From Calothrix anomala FACHB-343 (GTDB taxonomy: Bacteria > Cyanobacteriota > Cyanobacteriia > Cyanobacteriales > Nostocaceae): a stretch of DNA of 64,000 nt. Shown one piece after another: positions 27,134 to 35,775 of the stretch. Below the pieces are notes generated by a model. That model did not search any database. It saw only the letters and a list, made by a program, of their open reading frames with translations, and was not told the origin of the DNA. Each line of letters starts with the position of its first letter. Position 1 is the first letter of the stretch. The DNA lies in assembly GCF_014696435.1 (NCBI RefSeq), contig NZ_JACJQG010000016.1, positions 1 through 64,000 on the forward strand. Direction: 5' to 3'. A program made the translations under genes and the position numbers.

Positions 27134-29032
27134 CTAAAAAAATACATAACGCATTTCAAACCTGCATTCTTCCCATAGAGTAAGTAATGCTTGTTTTGCT
27201 GCATTCATTTGCGGTTGTGAATAGCTAATTTTGCCATTTTCCATAATCCAAATAAATATCCGCGTCATTAAATCTGCATTTATACTTTTTTCATATTCCT
27301 GATTATTTATTCTCGTTACTTGCTCATCCAAACAATTTATGACATTTTTAAAACTAGAAAATTTTCTATAGAGAGATATCTTACTGTCAGCTATACCTGG
27401 CGAATTCTGCCAATCTATTTTCTGTAGATTGGCAATCAGATAATCCATACCATTGATACTAGAGTCGGTATTGCGGACTAAATTTGTAAATGTGCGATAA
27501 TATAAGCGTAATCGGACAGCAGCAAGATTTTCTTTATATAAATTAAACCAAGATTGAATATCTCGCAAATAGGGCAAGAAATTTTTAATATCATCAATTC
27601 CTAAAATCTCAATCCGCTTGGGTTGAGCAGTTTTGATTGCTGTTACTATCTCATTTACAGAAAAGTGCGCCTGCTGGGAATAATAATTAATAACTTGAGG
27701 AATATACTTTTCTAATAACCATTGTTGAGTATATTTAGCCGTCCATGTTCCTTGGGCACCTAGATTTTTTTGCCAAGCATTTTCTGCGGCTTTACCTAAA
27801 GATTGTAAATGTATCTCATTGATATTATATATAATACTTATTTTCGGATAAGGTAATAAAGAACAATAGCCGCTAGCCTTTGGTGTAATCAAAGCGCGAT
27901 CGCGAATTCCTTGACTGAGGCGAAGCGAAAAATTATCGTGGTAAAATAAATGCCATTCCGATTTACCTTTGTAGTAAGTAAACTCATGAGCAAACTTATA
28001 CATTAGCTCCCAAAGCTTTGGATCTACATCACAAATCTTAAAACCGCGAATACCTGCAAATTCCACAAATTCAAATTCCCAAGTTTCTAAGACATTCTCA
28101 AAATCGATAAGTAATTTTTTGTATTCTCGGCAAATTTCATCAATACATAAACATAAATCTATCGCTTCCAATTCTGACAAAATTATTGTAGTCTCCCCTA
28201 AAACAGCCTCAAAAATATTGTTATCTACCTGTCTGAGAAAAGGGCGACATTGCCAATGAGGTTGAGTATTCAGTCCAATCATCAGTTTACTTAAAATCTG
28301 GCGATGATTCAGACTAATTTTTATACCTCTAAACAGGATGTTACTAAATTCAATTTCACAATCGCCTGGACTAGATAATTGAGGTAAATTACATTTAATT
28401 GCTATTTTTGGTTTCACGACAAGCAATTGATTAGCTTTTTTAGTAACTTCTGGTTGAAAATCAGTTTTACTTAATAAATCTTGCCAATATGTATAACGTC
28501 TAAGATGCTTCTCTAACAAGTTATGATGTTGAAATGTAAAGAAATTATCGAGATTTTTATTCATCAAGCTAACATGGTGAAAATTTAGCGCTTGATAAAG
28601 CTCTGCTGATAGTTCTTGATGGCGTAAATCATTTATAGTGATATCAAATAAACAATATGCGGGACGATAGCGCCAGTATTGAAAAACTTTAATTTCATAG
28701 CCATTGGTAATGATAAAAAATAGAGTTTTTAAAGAAAAACTACCTAACCTAGATGCCACAATAGCCGGAGATAAATTCCTGACATGGGGATTGTAAATGT
28801 TAATAATTACTAGGGCGGTGTCTGTGTTATTTGGTTCAACAATATCTGGCTGAAAATAAATTGTATTTATTTCTGAGTTGGCATTATTTTTTACTAAAAC
28901 ATCTGGATAACCCAGATACTGAAACATAGGTAAGATAAATTTATCTTTCACATCATCGATATTTTGTAAAATCTGATAGTTAAAACTTTGTATCCATTTG
29001 CTAAACTGTTTAATTGGCTCAGAAATTGACAT
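27134..29032 (-). CDS. Large protein of unknown function, degenerate restriction-nuclease-like N-terminus
   Basis: 632 aa from ATG at 29032 (MSISEPIKQFSKWIQSF); a TTG at 29089 would add 19 residues. Residues 25-150 resemble the N-terminal domain of type I restriction R subunits: DKFILPMFQYLGYP, then QPDIVEPNNTDTALVIINIYNP. The PD-x(n)-(D/E)xK site appears degenerate: PD is present, but the later E-x-K position reads N-I-Y. The rest has no recognised motif, though it is helical at 470-600. It may have kept a DNA-binding fold without catalysis, or be an unrelated protein. No restriction or methylase gene is adjacent. Confidence 0.55.
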   Translation of the reverse strand: MSISEPIKQFSKWIQSFNYQILQNIDDVKDKFILPMFQYLGYPDVLVKNNANSEINTIYFQPDIVEPNNTDTALVIINIYNPHVRNLSPAIVASRLGSFSLKTLFFIITNGYEIKVFQYWRYRPAYCLFDITINDLRHQELSAELYQALNFHHVSLMNKNLDNFFTFQHHNLLEKHLRRYTYWQDLLSKTDFQPEVTKKANQLLVVKPKIAIKCNLPQLSSPGDCEIEFSNILFRGIKISLNHRQILSKLMIGLNTQPHWQCRPFLRQVDNNIFEAVLGETTIILSELEAIDLCLCIDEICREYKKLLIDFENVLETWEFEFVEFAGIRGFKICDVDPKLWELMYKFAHEFTYYKGKSEWHLFYHDNFSLRLSQGIRDRALITPKASGYCSLLPYPKISIIYNINEIHLQSLGKAAENAWQKNLGAQGTWTAKYTQQWLLEKYIPQVINYYSQQAHFSVNEIVTAIKTAQPKRIEILGIDDIKNFLPYLRDIQSWFNLYKENLAAVRLRLYYRTFTNLVRNTDSSINGMDYLIANLQKIDWQNSPGIADSKISLYRKFSSFKNVINCLDEQVTRINNQEYEKSINADLMTRIFIWIMENGKISYSQPQMNAAKQALLTLWEECRFEMRYVFF

Positions 29033-29354
29033 GCGATCGCTACTTGTTAGATAAATTAATTTGCAGAGATATTGTTGTCCAATTAGCAATTTATCAACTT
29101 AAGGGAGATATTGTAGTGATGTCCAATACTGTAAAAGAGTGTTGAGTCAAACAAAGCACATTCATCATAAAGGTGAGTTGCAGCTTTTTTTCACCTTATT
29201 TCACCCCTGTTATCACAGAAGTAAATCAGAGTAATTTGTAAAAGTAATTTACAGAATTGGGAAATATTAGTAGAGATTTATGTATATATACTGAATTAAT
29301 TACCTAAATCAAAGTATTCTATCTCCAGTAAATTGCTGAATAAACTAGAAAGCC
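29033..29354. other. Divergent intergenic region
   Basis: Separates the minus-strand large protein and the plus-strand SGNH gene. A weak AAGGTGA...TCACCTT dyad lies around 29170-29200. No repeat or gene seen. Confidence 0.35.
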
Positions 29355-30965
29355 ATGACAAATCTAGCGAATTCTCTAAGAGACTCCAAAACCCCGGATG
29401 ATGTCCGAATTTATCCCCAACCATCCAAACCCGTTACAGATCCCACCTTGGGCATTTCTGTTAATATTACAAAAACCGGAACCCCAAAAAATCGCTTAGT
29501 AACCATAGGAGATTCCATCACCCAAGGTTTTCAAAGTGGCGCTATATTCAATACGCAACTTTCATATCCAGCAATTATTGCTAAAGAATTGGGTTGGCGC
29601 GAAATCCGCTATCCTAGTTATAAAAGCCCTACAGATGGATTGCCATTAAATTTAGAACGTCTAGCCAATGATTTAGAGAAAAAATTTGGTTCTAATATTA
29701 ACCCCTTAGAGTATGTTAATGCCGCCTTATTTATTCGCCAATATCTAGATATTAACGAAAACTATTGGGAACGAGGAGAAGGTTCAAAGTTTCCCATTGA
29801 ACAAGGGATAAACCATAACCTTGCAGTTTATGGCTGGGATTTGCGAAATACAATATCGCGGAATGCAGATATTTGTCTTAATGCGATCAAAAAGCACCCT
29901 CCCACTGATGATTTTCTCCGCTTAATGGTGGAAAATCATAATGATCGGGCAGCGATTCGGGTATTAAATTCCGCAAGGGATAGTAATGGTGTAGCACTTT
30001 CCCCAGTTCAAGCCGCAGCAGCTTTAGGTGAAGAAGGTACGCCAGATACAGAAGGAATTGAAACCCTAATTGTCATTGTCGGTGCGAATAACGCCTTAGG
30101 CAGTATTCTCACTTTTAACGTAGCCTGGAGCGATACTGACTATGCGGATATGGAAGTTAACGATAAATATACAGTTTGGCGTCCAATTCACTTTAAAGCT
30201 GAACTTGATGAGTTAGTAGCTGAGGTAAAAAAAATCCGCGCCCGTCATGTAATTTTTGGCACAGTTCCCCATATTACCATTGTACCCTTTGCCCGTGGTG
30301 TCGATAGCAAAGTTCAACCACGTTCGCGATACTTCCCTTATTATACTTTACCCTGGATACAGGATAAAGATTTTGACCCCAAAAAACACCCAAATCTGAC
30401 ACAACAAGAAGCCAGGGCAATTGATAGTGCCATTGACCAATATAACGAATATATAATTGATGCAGTACGTCAGGCGCGTACTGAAGGTAGAGATTGGTAT
30501 TTATTTGAAATGGCGGGATTATTAGATAGATTAGCATCCCGGCGTTATTTACAAGACCCCACAGCTAAACCAAATTGGTGGGATGAAGTAGGCGGTGCTT
30601 ACCCATTACCGCCGGAAATACAAGCGCTCAAGCCTGTACCTGATTCTCGATTTCTGCTAGCTGGGCCGAATGGGCGCACCCAAGGCGGGTTATTCTCTTT
30701 AGATGGGATTCATCCCACAACTCTTGGCTATGGAATAATTGCTCAAGAATTGATTAAAATTATGCAATTGGCTGGGGTGAAGTTTTATCAACAAGATGGT
30801 AAAACTGAACGGCAAGGTGAGATTAAGGTAAATTTTGACAGCTTAATTAAGTTAGATTCGTTAGTTTCTCGCCCGCCAAAAAATTTACTCAGTCTCAAAG
30901 AGATTATCGGTGGATTAGACAAGAATTTTAATATTTTGAGTAATATGCTCAATAGTAATTATTAA
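29355..30965 (+). CDS. SGNH/GDSL-type hydrolase
   Basis: 536 aa. Block I is VTIGDSITQGF with nucleophile S54. The catalytic D450 and H453 are in DGIHPTTLGYG. VIVGANNALG supplies the block III Asn. No signal peptide is seen, so it may act in the cytosol or leave by another route. The long middle (about 80-430) exceeds simple GDSL esterases, and IRARHVIFGTVPHITIVPFA resembles the block after the oxyanion hole. Likely an esterase or lipase; substrate unknown. ATG at 29355; GGGCATG heptamers follow the stop. Confidence 0.85.
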   Translation: MTNLANSLRDSKTPDDVRIYPQPSKPVTDPTLGISVNITKTGTPKNRLVTIGDSITQGFQSGAIFNTQLSYPAIIAKELGWREIRYPSYKSPTDGLPLNLERLANDLEKKFGSNINPLEYVNAALFIRQYLDINENYWERGEGSKFPIEQGINHNLAVYGWDLRNTISRNADICLNAIKKHPPTDDFLRLMVENHNDRAAIRVLNSARDSNGVALSPVQAAAALGEEGTPDTEGIETLIVIVGANNALGSILTFNVAWSDTDYADMEVNDKYTVWRPIHFKAELDELVAEVKKIRARHVIFGTVPHITIVPFARGVDSKVQPRSRYFPYYTLPWIQDKDFDPKKHPNLTQQEARAIDSAIDQYNEYIIDAVRQARTEGRDWYLFEMAGLLDRLASRRYLQDPTAKPNWWDEVGGAYPLPPEIQALKPVPDSRFLLAGPNGRTQGGLFSLDGIHPTTLGYGIIAQELIKIMQLAGVKFYQQDGKTERQGEIKVNFDSLIKLDSLVSRPPKNLLSLKEIIGGLDKNFNILSNMLNSNY

Positions 30966-31013
30966 TTGGGCATGGGGCATTGGGCATGGGGCATGGGGCA
31001 TGGGGCATTGAGG
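30966..31013. repeat. GGGCATG/GGGCATT heptamer STRR
   Basis: About six consecutive 7-bp units directly after the SGNH stop. Similar runs occur at 13489, 40922, 46464, 46553 and 47012. Confidence 0.8.
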
Positions 31014-31111
31014 TGTCTGGAATATTTATTGTTTCTCTGCGTCTCTGTGTACTCTGCGGTTTAAAAATAATTGATTTACAGCAGATTTCACCTATTTGAG
31101 CCACATCTATC

Positions 31112-31175
31112 GTAGGGGCACGGCACCGATAATCTTTTGGTACATACAATAATTTTACTGATGCCGTGCCCCTAC
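31112..31175. repeat. 64-bp palindromic repeat (GTAGGGGCACGGCACC...)
   Basis: Arms GTAGGGGCACGGCA and TGCCGTGCCCCTAC are perfect inverted repeats. A copy with two differences and identical length is at 36388-36451. Confidence 0.8.
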
Positions 31176-31247
31176 AGCGTGGTCTATTTACAGGAAGGTG
31201 CTGTAACCGCAGAGGCGCTTTTTCGTCTTTCTCAATTACAAGAAGCC

Positions 31248-31436
31248 AAAATCAACTTCAGGGTTCCTTGAATCAACTTCAGGGTTCACGTTTCCGTGTT
31301 TCGCGTAGTCTGAATCAACTTCAGGGTTCCTTGAATCAACTTCAGGGTTCACGTTTGCGTGTTTCGCGTAGTCTGAATCGACTTCAGGGTTCCTTGAATC
31401 AACTTCAGGGTTCACGTTTGCGTGTTTTACTTAGTC
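31248..31436. repeat. Three tandem 63-bp units
   Basis: Each unit holds two AATCAACTTCAGGGTTC motifs and then ACGTTTGCGTGTTTCGCGTAGTC. 63 is a multiple of 3, so open frames cross it, but the sequence looks non-coding. Units differ by only one or two bases. Confidence 0.85.
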
Positions 31437-31466
31437 TCAAACTCATAGTTAGATTTTTCCATTTCC

Positions 31467-31523
31467 GTAGTGCGAGCATCTTGCACGATGAGTGAACACC
31501 AACGAGCGAGACGCTCGCACTAC
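31467..31523. repeat. 57-bp palindromic repeat, second copy
   Basis: Same family and length as 4232-4288, arms GTAGTGCGAGC and GCTCGCACTAC, with several internal substitutions. Confidence 0.75.
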
Positions 31524-31594
31524 AAATTTATTGGGTATTTAAAAAATTGGATATTCCTTGTAGTGGACTGACACAGCTAAAATAGTGCATTAGA

Positions 31595-31690
31595 TGTAGG
31601 TTGGGTTGAGGCTTTGCGAAACCCAACATGAATTTTAGAAACTCAACATAGATGCTGGTGTTGGGTTTCCTTACGTCAACCCAACCTACA
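31595..31690. repeat. 96-bp inverted-repeat element (TGTAGGTTGGGTTGA ends)
   Basis: Left end TGTAGGTTGGGTTGA, right end TCAACCCAACCTACA; the internal GAAACCCAAC and GTTGGGTTTC also pair, giving a long fold-back. MITE-like; no transposase inside. Confidence 0.7.
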
Positions 31691-31947
31691 TTTTTTTGCA
31701 ACATTTTAGCTTTGCCATGCCAGTAGGGTGTGTTGTTGCGCAGCGCAACGCACCAAAGCCGAGAATACAATGCTACCCATAGTTAGATTTTTCCATAATC
31801 AAATCGGATGCCGATAAATTCAGCTAAATTACGGAAATTTTCATGATTTCATAAAAAATCCACAATTTTACGTATGACGAATTTTGAAATCATTGTCCAC
31901 TATAGATTTAGGAAAAATTTAGCAATAGGGTGCAAATTGTGGCAAGA

Positions 31948-32313
31948 ATGAAACGTAGTTCACGGATTCTCAGCAACGCTGAAAAACGTCTAGCTAGTAT
32001 TGAATCTATTAATTCTAGCTTAGATGTAGGCGAAGGGTTAACAGTTGAAGGGTATAATGACAAAATTGAAACCCTGCGACAATCTCTGAAAGTATATAAT
32101 CGCGCCCTCTCGACTATCGATAATTTATTAACCCAAATCCTTGAAAACGAACAAGATTTAGCAGAGTATTTTGAAAAATTTTTGCGTGGTATTGCTTATA
32201 AGTTTGGTAATAATAGCCACGAGTATCAGATGGCTGGAGGAACTCGCAAAAGCGATCGCAAACGTCCTGGGCGTCAAAGTCCGGTTACACCTACGCCTAC
32301 CACGGAGGAATAG
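31948..32313 (+). CDS. Conserved cyanobacterial small protein, coiled-coil
   Basis: 121 aa from ATG at 31948 (MKRSSRILSNAEKRLASIES); a GTG at 31930 would add six residues. Predicted helical with heptad-like pattern at 5-85. It ends in YQMAGGTRKSDRKRPGRQ, a motif that I recall in a family of short cyanobacterial hypothetical proteins. No enzymatic motif. Pro/Thr-rich C-terminus. Confidence 0.7.
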   Translation: MKRSSRILSNAEKRLASIESINSSLDVGEGLTVEGYNDKIETLRQSLKVYNRALSTIDNLLTQILENEQDLAEYFEKFLRGIAYKFGNNSHEYQMAGGTRKSDRKRPGRQSPVTPTPTTEE

Positions 32314-32392
32314 GACGGAATGGCGCATATATTAATTCAATATAACGCATTCCCCACAGATAAATCCGGAGGCTTTTAGCAGCCCTGATTAC

Positions 32393-32468
32393 GCGCTTCG
32401 GGGCATGGCAGTGCCAGTGCCCCTACAATCAACGATAATCTGTACCTCACCAACTTGCAATCTGCTGT
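32393..32468 (-). repeat. 76-bp dispersed repeat, inverted full copy
   Basis: Reverse complement of the copy at 26923-26998, with few substitutions. It lies in the convergent spacer, directly against the DUF4288 gene's stop. Confidence 0.8.
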
Positions 32469-32473
32469 AAATC

Positions 32474-32836
32474 CTAATATTGCTCTTGAGATAATAATGG
32501 CTCAAAGGATCGATAAGCCTCATAATTGCGAAAATGTCGAGTATATAAATCAACAACATCCTCAGATGAGTCAAAGTCATCATACAAAACTGAATTAACA
32601 TCTACTACTTGTTGTAAAGTCCAAGTAATAGTTTCTCCATTTTCATTTGTATAACTGACGCTTTCGTTGTTTCCATGATTTAAAGCCTTGTCTTTTGCTG
32701 ACTCTAAAGAAGCAGCTTTAATTAGCACAAAGCTTTCTTGATATAAAGGTTGATAATCAGGTGTGTCTGAAGATGATTTATAAAGAATAATAGCAATGTA
32801 AAATGATTCTAGTTTATTTGTAGTTTCAGTTGTCAT
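32474..32836 (-). CDS. DUF4288-type protein, last gene of the STAND operon
   Basis: 120 aa from ATG at 32836, preceded by GGAGAACAGGGA. Residues 10-60 (LESFYIAIILYKSSSDTPDY, then ESFVLIKAASLESAKDKAL) fit DUF4288, a small domain of unknown function. The WTLQQVVDVNSV strand and acidic C-terminus complete it. The start is 16 nt after the stop of the 52-aa gene, so it is probably co-transcribed with the ATPase. A role as modulator or immunity-like partner is speculation. Confidence 0.75.
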   Translation of the reverse strand: MTTETTNKLESFYIAIILYKSSSDTPDYQPLYQESFVLIKAASLESAKDKALNHGNNESVSYTNENGETITWTLQQVVDVNSVLYDDFDSSEDVVDLYTRHFRNYEAYRSFEPLLSQEQY

Positions 32837-32852
32837 TCCCTGTTCTCCACAG

Positions 32853-33011
32853 CTACTTTTTGAATCTACTATCATTCAATAATTTCCAAGCTTTTTTACC
32901 AGTAGCAGATTTATTGTTTTTGATATCTTCCAAATAAGAGTTCAGAAACTCGCCGGGAAACTCCCGCCTAATGGTTGCTTTTAATCTGATTTTATCTTCT
33001 AAACTTGGCAC
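32853..33011 (-). CDS. 52-aa protein in the STAND operon
   Basis: GTG start at 33011, overlapping the last codons of the upstream ATPase gene by 20 bp in another frame, and TAG at 32853, just before the DUF4288 gene. The product begins MPSLEDKIRLKATIRREFPG and ends NDSRFKK; it is basic and helical. Tight packing between two same-strand genes and biased composition support a real gene; I do not recognise the family. Confidence 0.6.
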   Translation of the reverse strand: MPSLEDKIRLKATIRREFPGEFLNSYLEDIKNNKSATGKKAWKLLNDSRFKK

Positions 33012-35559
33012 TTATTAAACGCCATAAAAACAGCAGAATTAACCATACAAAGGCAAAGGGAAAAGCTATGAACCCGAAAATAAAACACAAAATTAACTGT
33101 AACCGCCCACGTTGTGCGAAGCTTATTAGTGATTTTAGCGACTGAGGATAAGGCATAGCCTCAAGAGGAAGCTCAAGTTCCTCAAAAATCTGCTGGGCTT
33201 GATACACAGCGGCAAATCCTTCTTGAATTCTGCCACACTGATTATAAGCATTGCTTAAAGCTATTAAGGAATTACCTTCGCCATTGCGATCGCCGATCTC
33301 GCGTGAGATATCCAATGACTGCTGGTGGAACTCTATCGCCCGTTGGTACTGTCTCAGGGAGTCGTAAGCATTGCCCAAATTGCCCAAGGAATTACCTTCG
33401 CCTAAGCGATCGCCTATCTCCCGAGAGATATCCAAAGACTGCTGGAAGAACTCAATCGCCCGTTGGTACTGTCCCAGGGAGTTGTAAGCATTGCCCAAAT
33501 TGCCCAAGGAATTACCTTCGCCTAAGCGATTGCCTATCTCCCGAAAGATATCCAAAGACTGCTGGTAGAACTCAATCGCCCGTTGGTACTGTCCCAGGGA
33601 GTAGTAAGCATTACCCAAATTGTTTAAGGAAATACCTTCGCCATTGCGATCGCCTATCTCCCGTTTGATATCCAAAGACTGCTGATAGAACTCCATCGCC
33701 CGTTGGTACTCTCCCAGGGAACGGTAAGCATTGCCCAAATTGCCCAAGGAAGTACCTTCGCCATCGCGATCGCCAATCTCCCGAAAGATATCCAATGACT
33801 GCTGGTGGAACTCAATCCCCCGTTGGTACTGTCCCAGGGAACGGTAAGCATTGCCCAAATTGCCCAAGGAATTACCTTCGCCTAAGCGATCGCCTATCTC
33901 CCGAGAGATATCCAAAGACTGCTGGAAGAACTCAATCGCCCGTTGGTACTGTCCCAGGGAACGGTAAGCACTGCCCAAATTGTTTAAGGAAGCACCTTCG
34001 CCATTGCGATCGCCTATGTCCCGTTTGATATCCAATGACTGCTGGTAGAACTCTATCGCCCGTTGGTACTGTCCCAGGGAAAAGTAAGCATTGCCCAATG
34101 AGGTGAGAGAAGCCCGATAATTCCAATTGTTTCTATCACTAATTTCTTGCCATTTACTTACCAATTGCTCATATAATTCTACTTGGTCTGTATAATAACC
34201 CCGCAAAAATAAAAAATCATCGCAAACCCAAAGCGTATCAAAGGCAGAGTTATAATCTTCCAATTGATAAAAGTGATGAAAAATTTCTAAGTATTCTTTA
34301 ACATCATCTTTTGTTTTCCAAGGCTTTTGTTTAGCAATTGAGCGATAATATTCAATGGCTTGCTGATGTGCCTCAGTTTGCTCACCAGCCTGATACCGCA
34401 CATACTCCAACACCACAGGCTGAAACTCAAACCGCCGCTTACCGTTTAGTTTTTCTACCAACAAAGAACGCTTAACAATATTCCTTAATTCTCCTTCAAT
34501 CTCTGCTGCTGAATTTCCTGGCAACACCGCCACCGCAGCAGCACTATCAACCGCACCACGATAGACACTAATATTCAGCAATAAAGCCTTTTGTAACTCA
34601 TTCAATCTATTAAAACTGGCATCTAATACCAACACCATCCCTACATTTGGCTTGCGATGTTGACCAGTTACTTTAGGATCGGTTAACAACTGCCGCAAAT
34701 TCCCTAAGCCTAAGTCTGCTAATCTGCTTAAATCTGGGTCTTGGTAATATTCTTCTTTTAATAAATCACCTACCAATCGCAACAGTAGGGGATGTCCATC
34801 TACCAATTCGACAAACTCCGCTAAATCTCCCCGAATCCCTAATGCTGTTAACAGTGCTACCCCTTCATCTACTTGCAAACCTTGCAATGGTAGCCACTCA
34901 AAACCTTTTAGTTCTGGTCTTTCTCTAGTGGTAACTATTACCTTACTATTACCGCCAAATTCTACCCAAGCGTTGAAAAATTCGCCGTAGAATAGACTTC
35001 CCCATTGTCTATTAGGTTGTAATAAACTCTCCAGGTTGTCAATAATTAGTAAAAATTCACCACTGCGTAAACACCTCACCAGCGCTTCTACTAACTTTGC
35101 TTCTTCTTCTGGAACCGGAAAGCCAAATTCACTGAGTACTTGACGGGCTAAATCGCTAAAACTTGCCCCATTACTCACATCAGCCCAAAATCGCTTGGGG
35201 AAACCTGCAATTTCTTCATAAATTTTTGCCGCTAGCATCGATTTACCCGCGCCACCGATGCCTTCTATGCCAATTAAAAAGGTATTGTTATCAGTTAACC
35301 ATTGCTGTATTTGGGCAATTTCGGTTTTGCGTCCTTGCCAATAAGCCAAACTTTTCTGTGGGTTCCCAGCCTTGAGAACCCCAGGCGATTCTGCTTTGGG
35401 GATTTGTTGGAATCGCTCTAGTATTGGTTCTATTCGCTCAACAATAATTTTAACTTCTGCGGCATTTATCTGTCCTACTTGAGTCACTTTGCTGTCACCA
35501 GAAGCAGTGACATTCATTTCAATGTTGTTCGGGTTACTGGGCTGAGAGTTTTCTGCCAT
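32992..35559 (-). CDS. NB-ARC/NACHT-type STAND ATPase with TPR array and C-terminal membrane anchor
   Basis: 855 aa. Residues 1-32 carry NVTASGDSKVTQVGQI, a short adaptor-like motif shared with the upstream gene. The NTPase has Walker A GIGGAGKS (100-107), Walker B LLIIDNLES (D174) and VIVTTRERPEL (sensor/ARC region). A helical linker leads to eight 40-residue TPRs (about 487-805), seven nearly identical (SLGQYQRAIEFYQQSLDI, EIGDRxGEG). A hydrophobic hairpin (about 820-846) and basic tail (ISAKFRR) end it. STAND proteins oligomerise when the repeat region senses a ligand. First, it follows the 137-aa gene; two small genes follow. Confidence 0.88.
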   Translation of the reverse strand: MAENSQPSNPNNIEMNVTASGDSKVTQVGQINAAEVKIIVERIEPILERFQQIPKAESPGVLKAGNPQKSLAYWQGRKTEIAQIQQWLTDNNTFLIGIEGIGGAGKSMLAAKIYEEIAGFPKRFWADVSNGASFSDLARQVLSEFGFPVPEEEAKLVEALVRCLRSGEFLLIIDNLESLLQPNRQWGSLFYGEFFNAWVEFGGNSKVIVTTRERPELKGFEWLPLQGLQVDEGVALLTALGIRGDLAEFVELVDGHPLLLRLVGDLLKEEYYQDPDLSRLADLGLGNLRQLLTDPKVTGQHRKPNVGMVLVLDASFNRLNELQKALLLNISVYRGAVDSAAAVAVLPGNSAAEIEGELRNIVKRSLLVEKLNGKRRFEFQPVVLEYVRYQAGEQTEAHQQAIEYYRSIAKQKPWKTKDDVKEYLEIFHHFYQLEDYNSAFDTLWVCDDFLFLRGYYTDQVELYEQLVSKWQEISDRNNWNYRASLTSLGNAYFSLGQYQRAIEFYQQSLDIKRDIGDRNGEGASLNNLGSAYRSLGQYQRAIEFFQQSLDISREIGDRLGEGNSLGNLGNAYRSLGQYQRGIEFHQQSLDIFREIGDRDGEGTSLGNLGNAYRSLGEYQRAMEFYQQSLDIKREIGDRNGEGISLNNLGNAYYSLGQYQRAIEFYQQSLDIFREIGNRLGEGNSLGNLGNAYNSLGQYQRAIEFFQQSLDISREIGDRLGEGNSLGNLGNAYDSLRQYQRAIEFHQQSLDISREIGDRNGEGNSLIALSNAYNQCGRIQEGFAAVYQAQQIFEELELPLEAMPYPQSLKSLISFAQRGRLQLILCFIFGFIAFPFAFVWLILLFLWRLISAKFRR
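33255..34105. repeat. 120-bp coding tandem repeats (TPR array)
   Basis: Seven consecutive 120-bp units with CCAGTGACTGCTGG-like and CAATCGCCCGTTGGTACTG blocks, differing at a few bases mainly in codons for the inner TPR face (FYQQ/FFQQ/FHQQ; FREI/SREI/KREI). Near-identity at DNA level indicates recent expansion or gene conversion. Confidence 0.9.
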
Positions 35560-35604
35560 TACTGATAGCAGGTAAAAATTTTGCTGGATGTTGTAATCGC
35601 CGTC

Positions 35605-35714
35605 ACCCTAGAAGGGTGCGGCTAATCATACAAAGCCTGCCTTCGCAGGCTAAGAAAATTTAGCCCACGAATGTGGGCTTTGTAGCATTAGCCCCAGGCT
35701 TCTAGCCTGCGGGC
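35605..35714. repeat. Multi-hairpin intergenic repeat
   Basis: AGCCTGC-CTTC-GCAGGCT, AGCCCACGAATGTGGGCT and CCAGGCTTCTAGCCTGCGG form adjacent hairpins between the 137-aa gene and the ATPase gene. Looks like an inserted intergenic repeat that would fold in the operon's mRNA. Confidence 0.6.
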
Positions 35715-35775
35715 GGTATATCGGGTAAGCGAGAGAACGGTATACATTGGTATTGATGGGTCAAGCCGACGATAA

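Larger units (their letters stand above)
30966..31947. other. 1-kb repeat-dense intergenic region
   Basis: In order: GGGCATG heptamers (30966-31013), a 64-bp palindrome (31112-31175), three 63-bp tandem units (31248-31436), a 57-bp palindrome (31467-31523) and a 96-bp inverted repeat with TGTAGGTTGGGTTGA ends (31595-31690). The open frames across it are translations of these repeats, so I call no gene. Confidence 0.7.

Noticed and set aside
31248-31436. Possible CRISPR array
   Set aside because: Units are contiguous 63-bp tandem repeats without unique spacers and no cas genes are nearby.
31166-31495. Repeat-protein-like frame (NQLQGSLNQLQGS)
   Set aside because: It is the translation of three 63-bp non-coding tandem units and parts of two palindromes; no ribosome-binding site.
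33255-34105. Possible CRISPR-like 120-bp periodicity
   Set aside because: Explained by the TPR codons of the STAND ATPase; plus-strand frames here are shadows.
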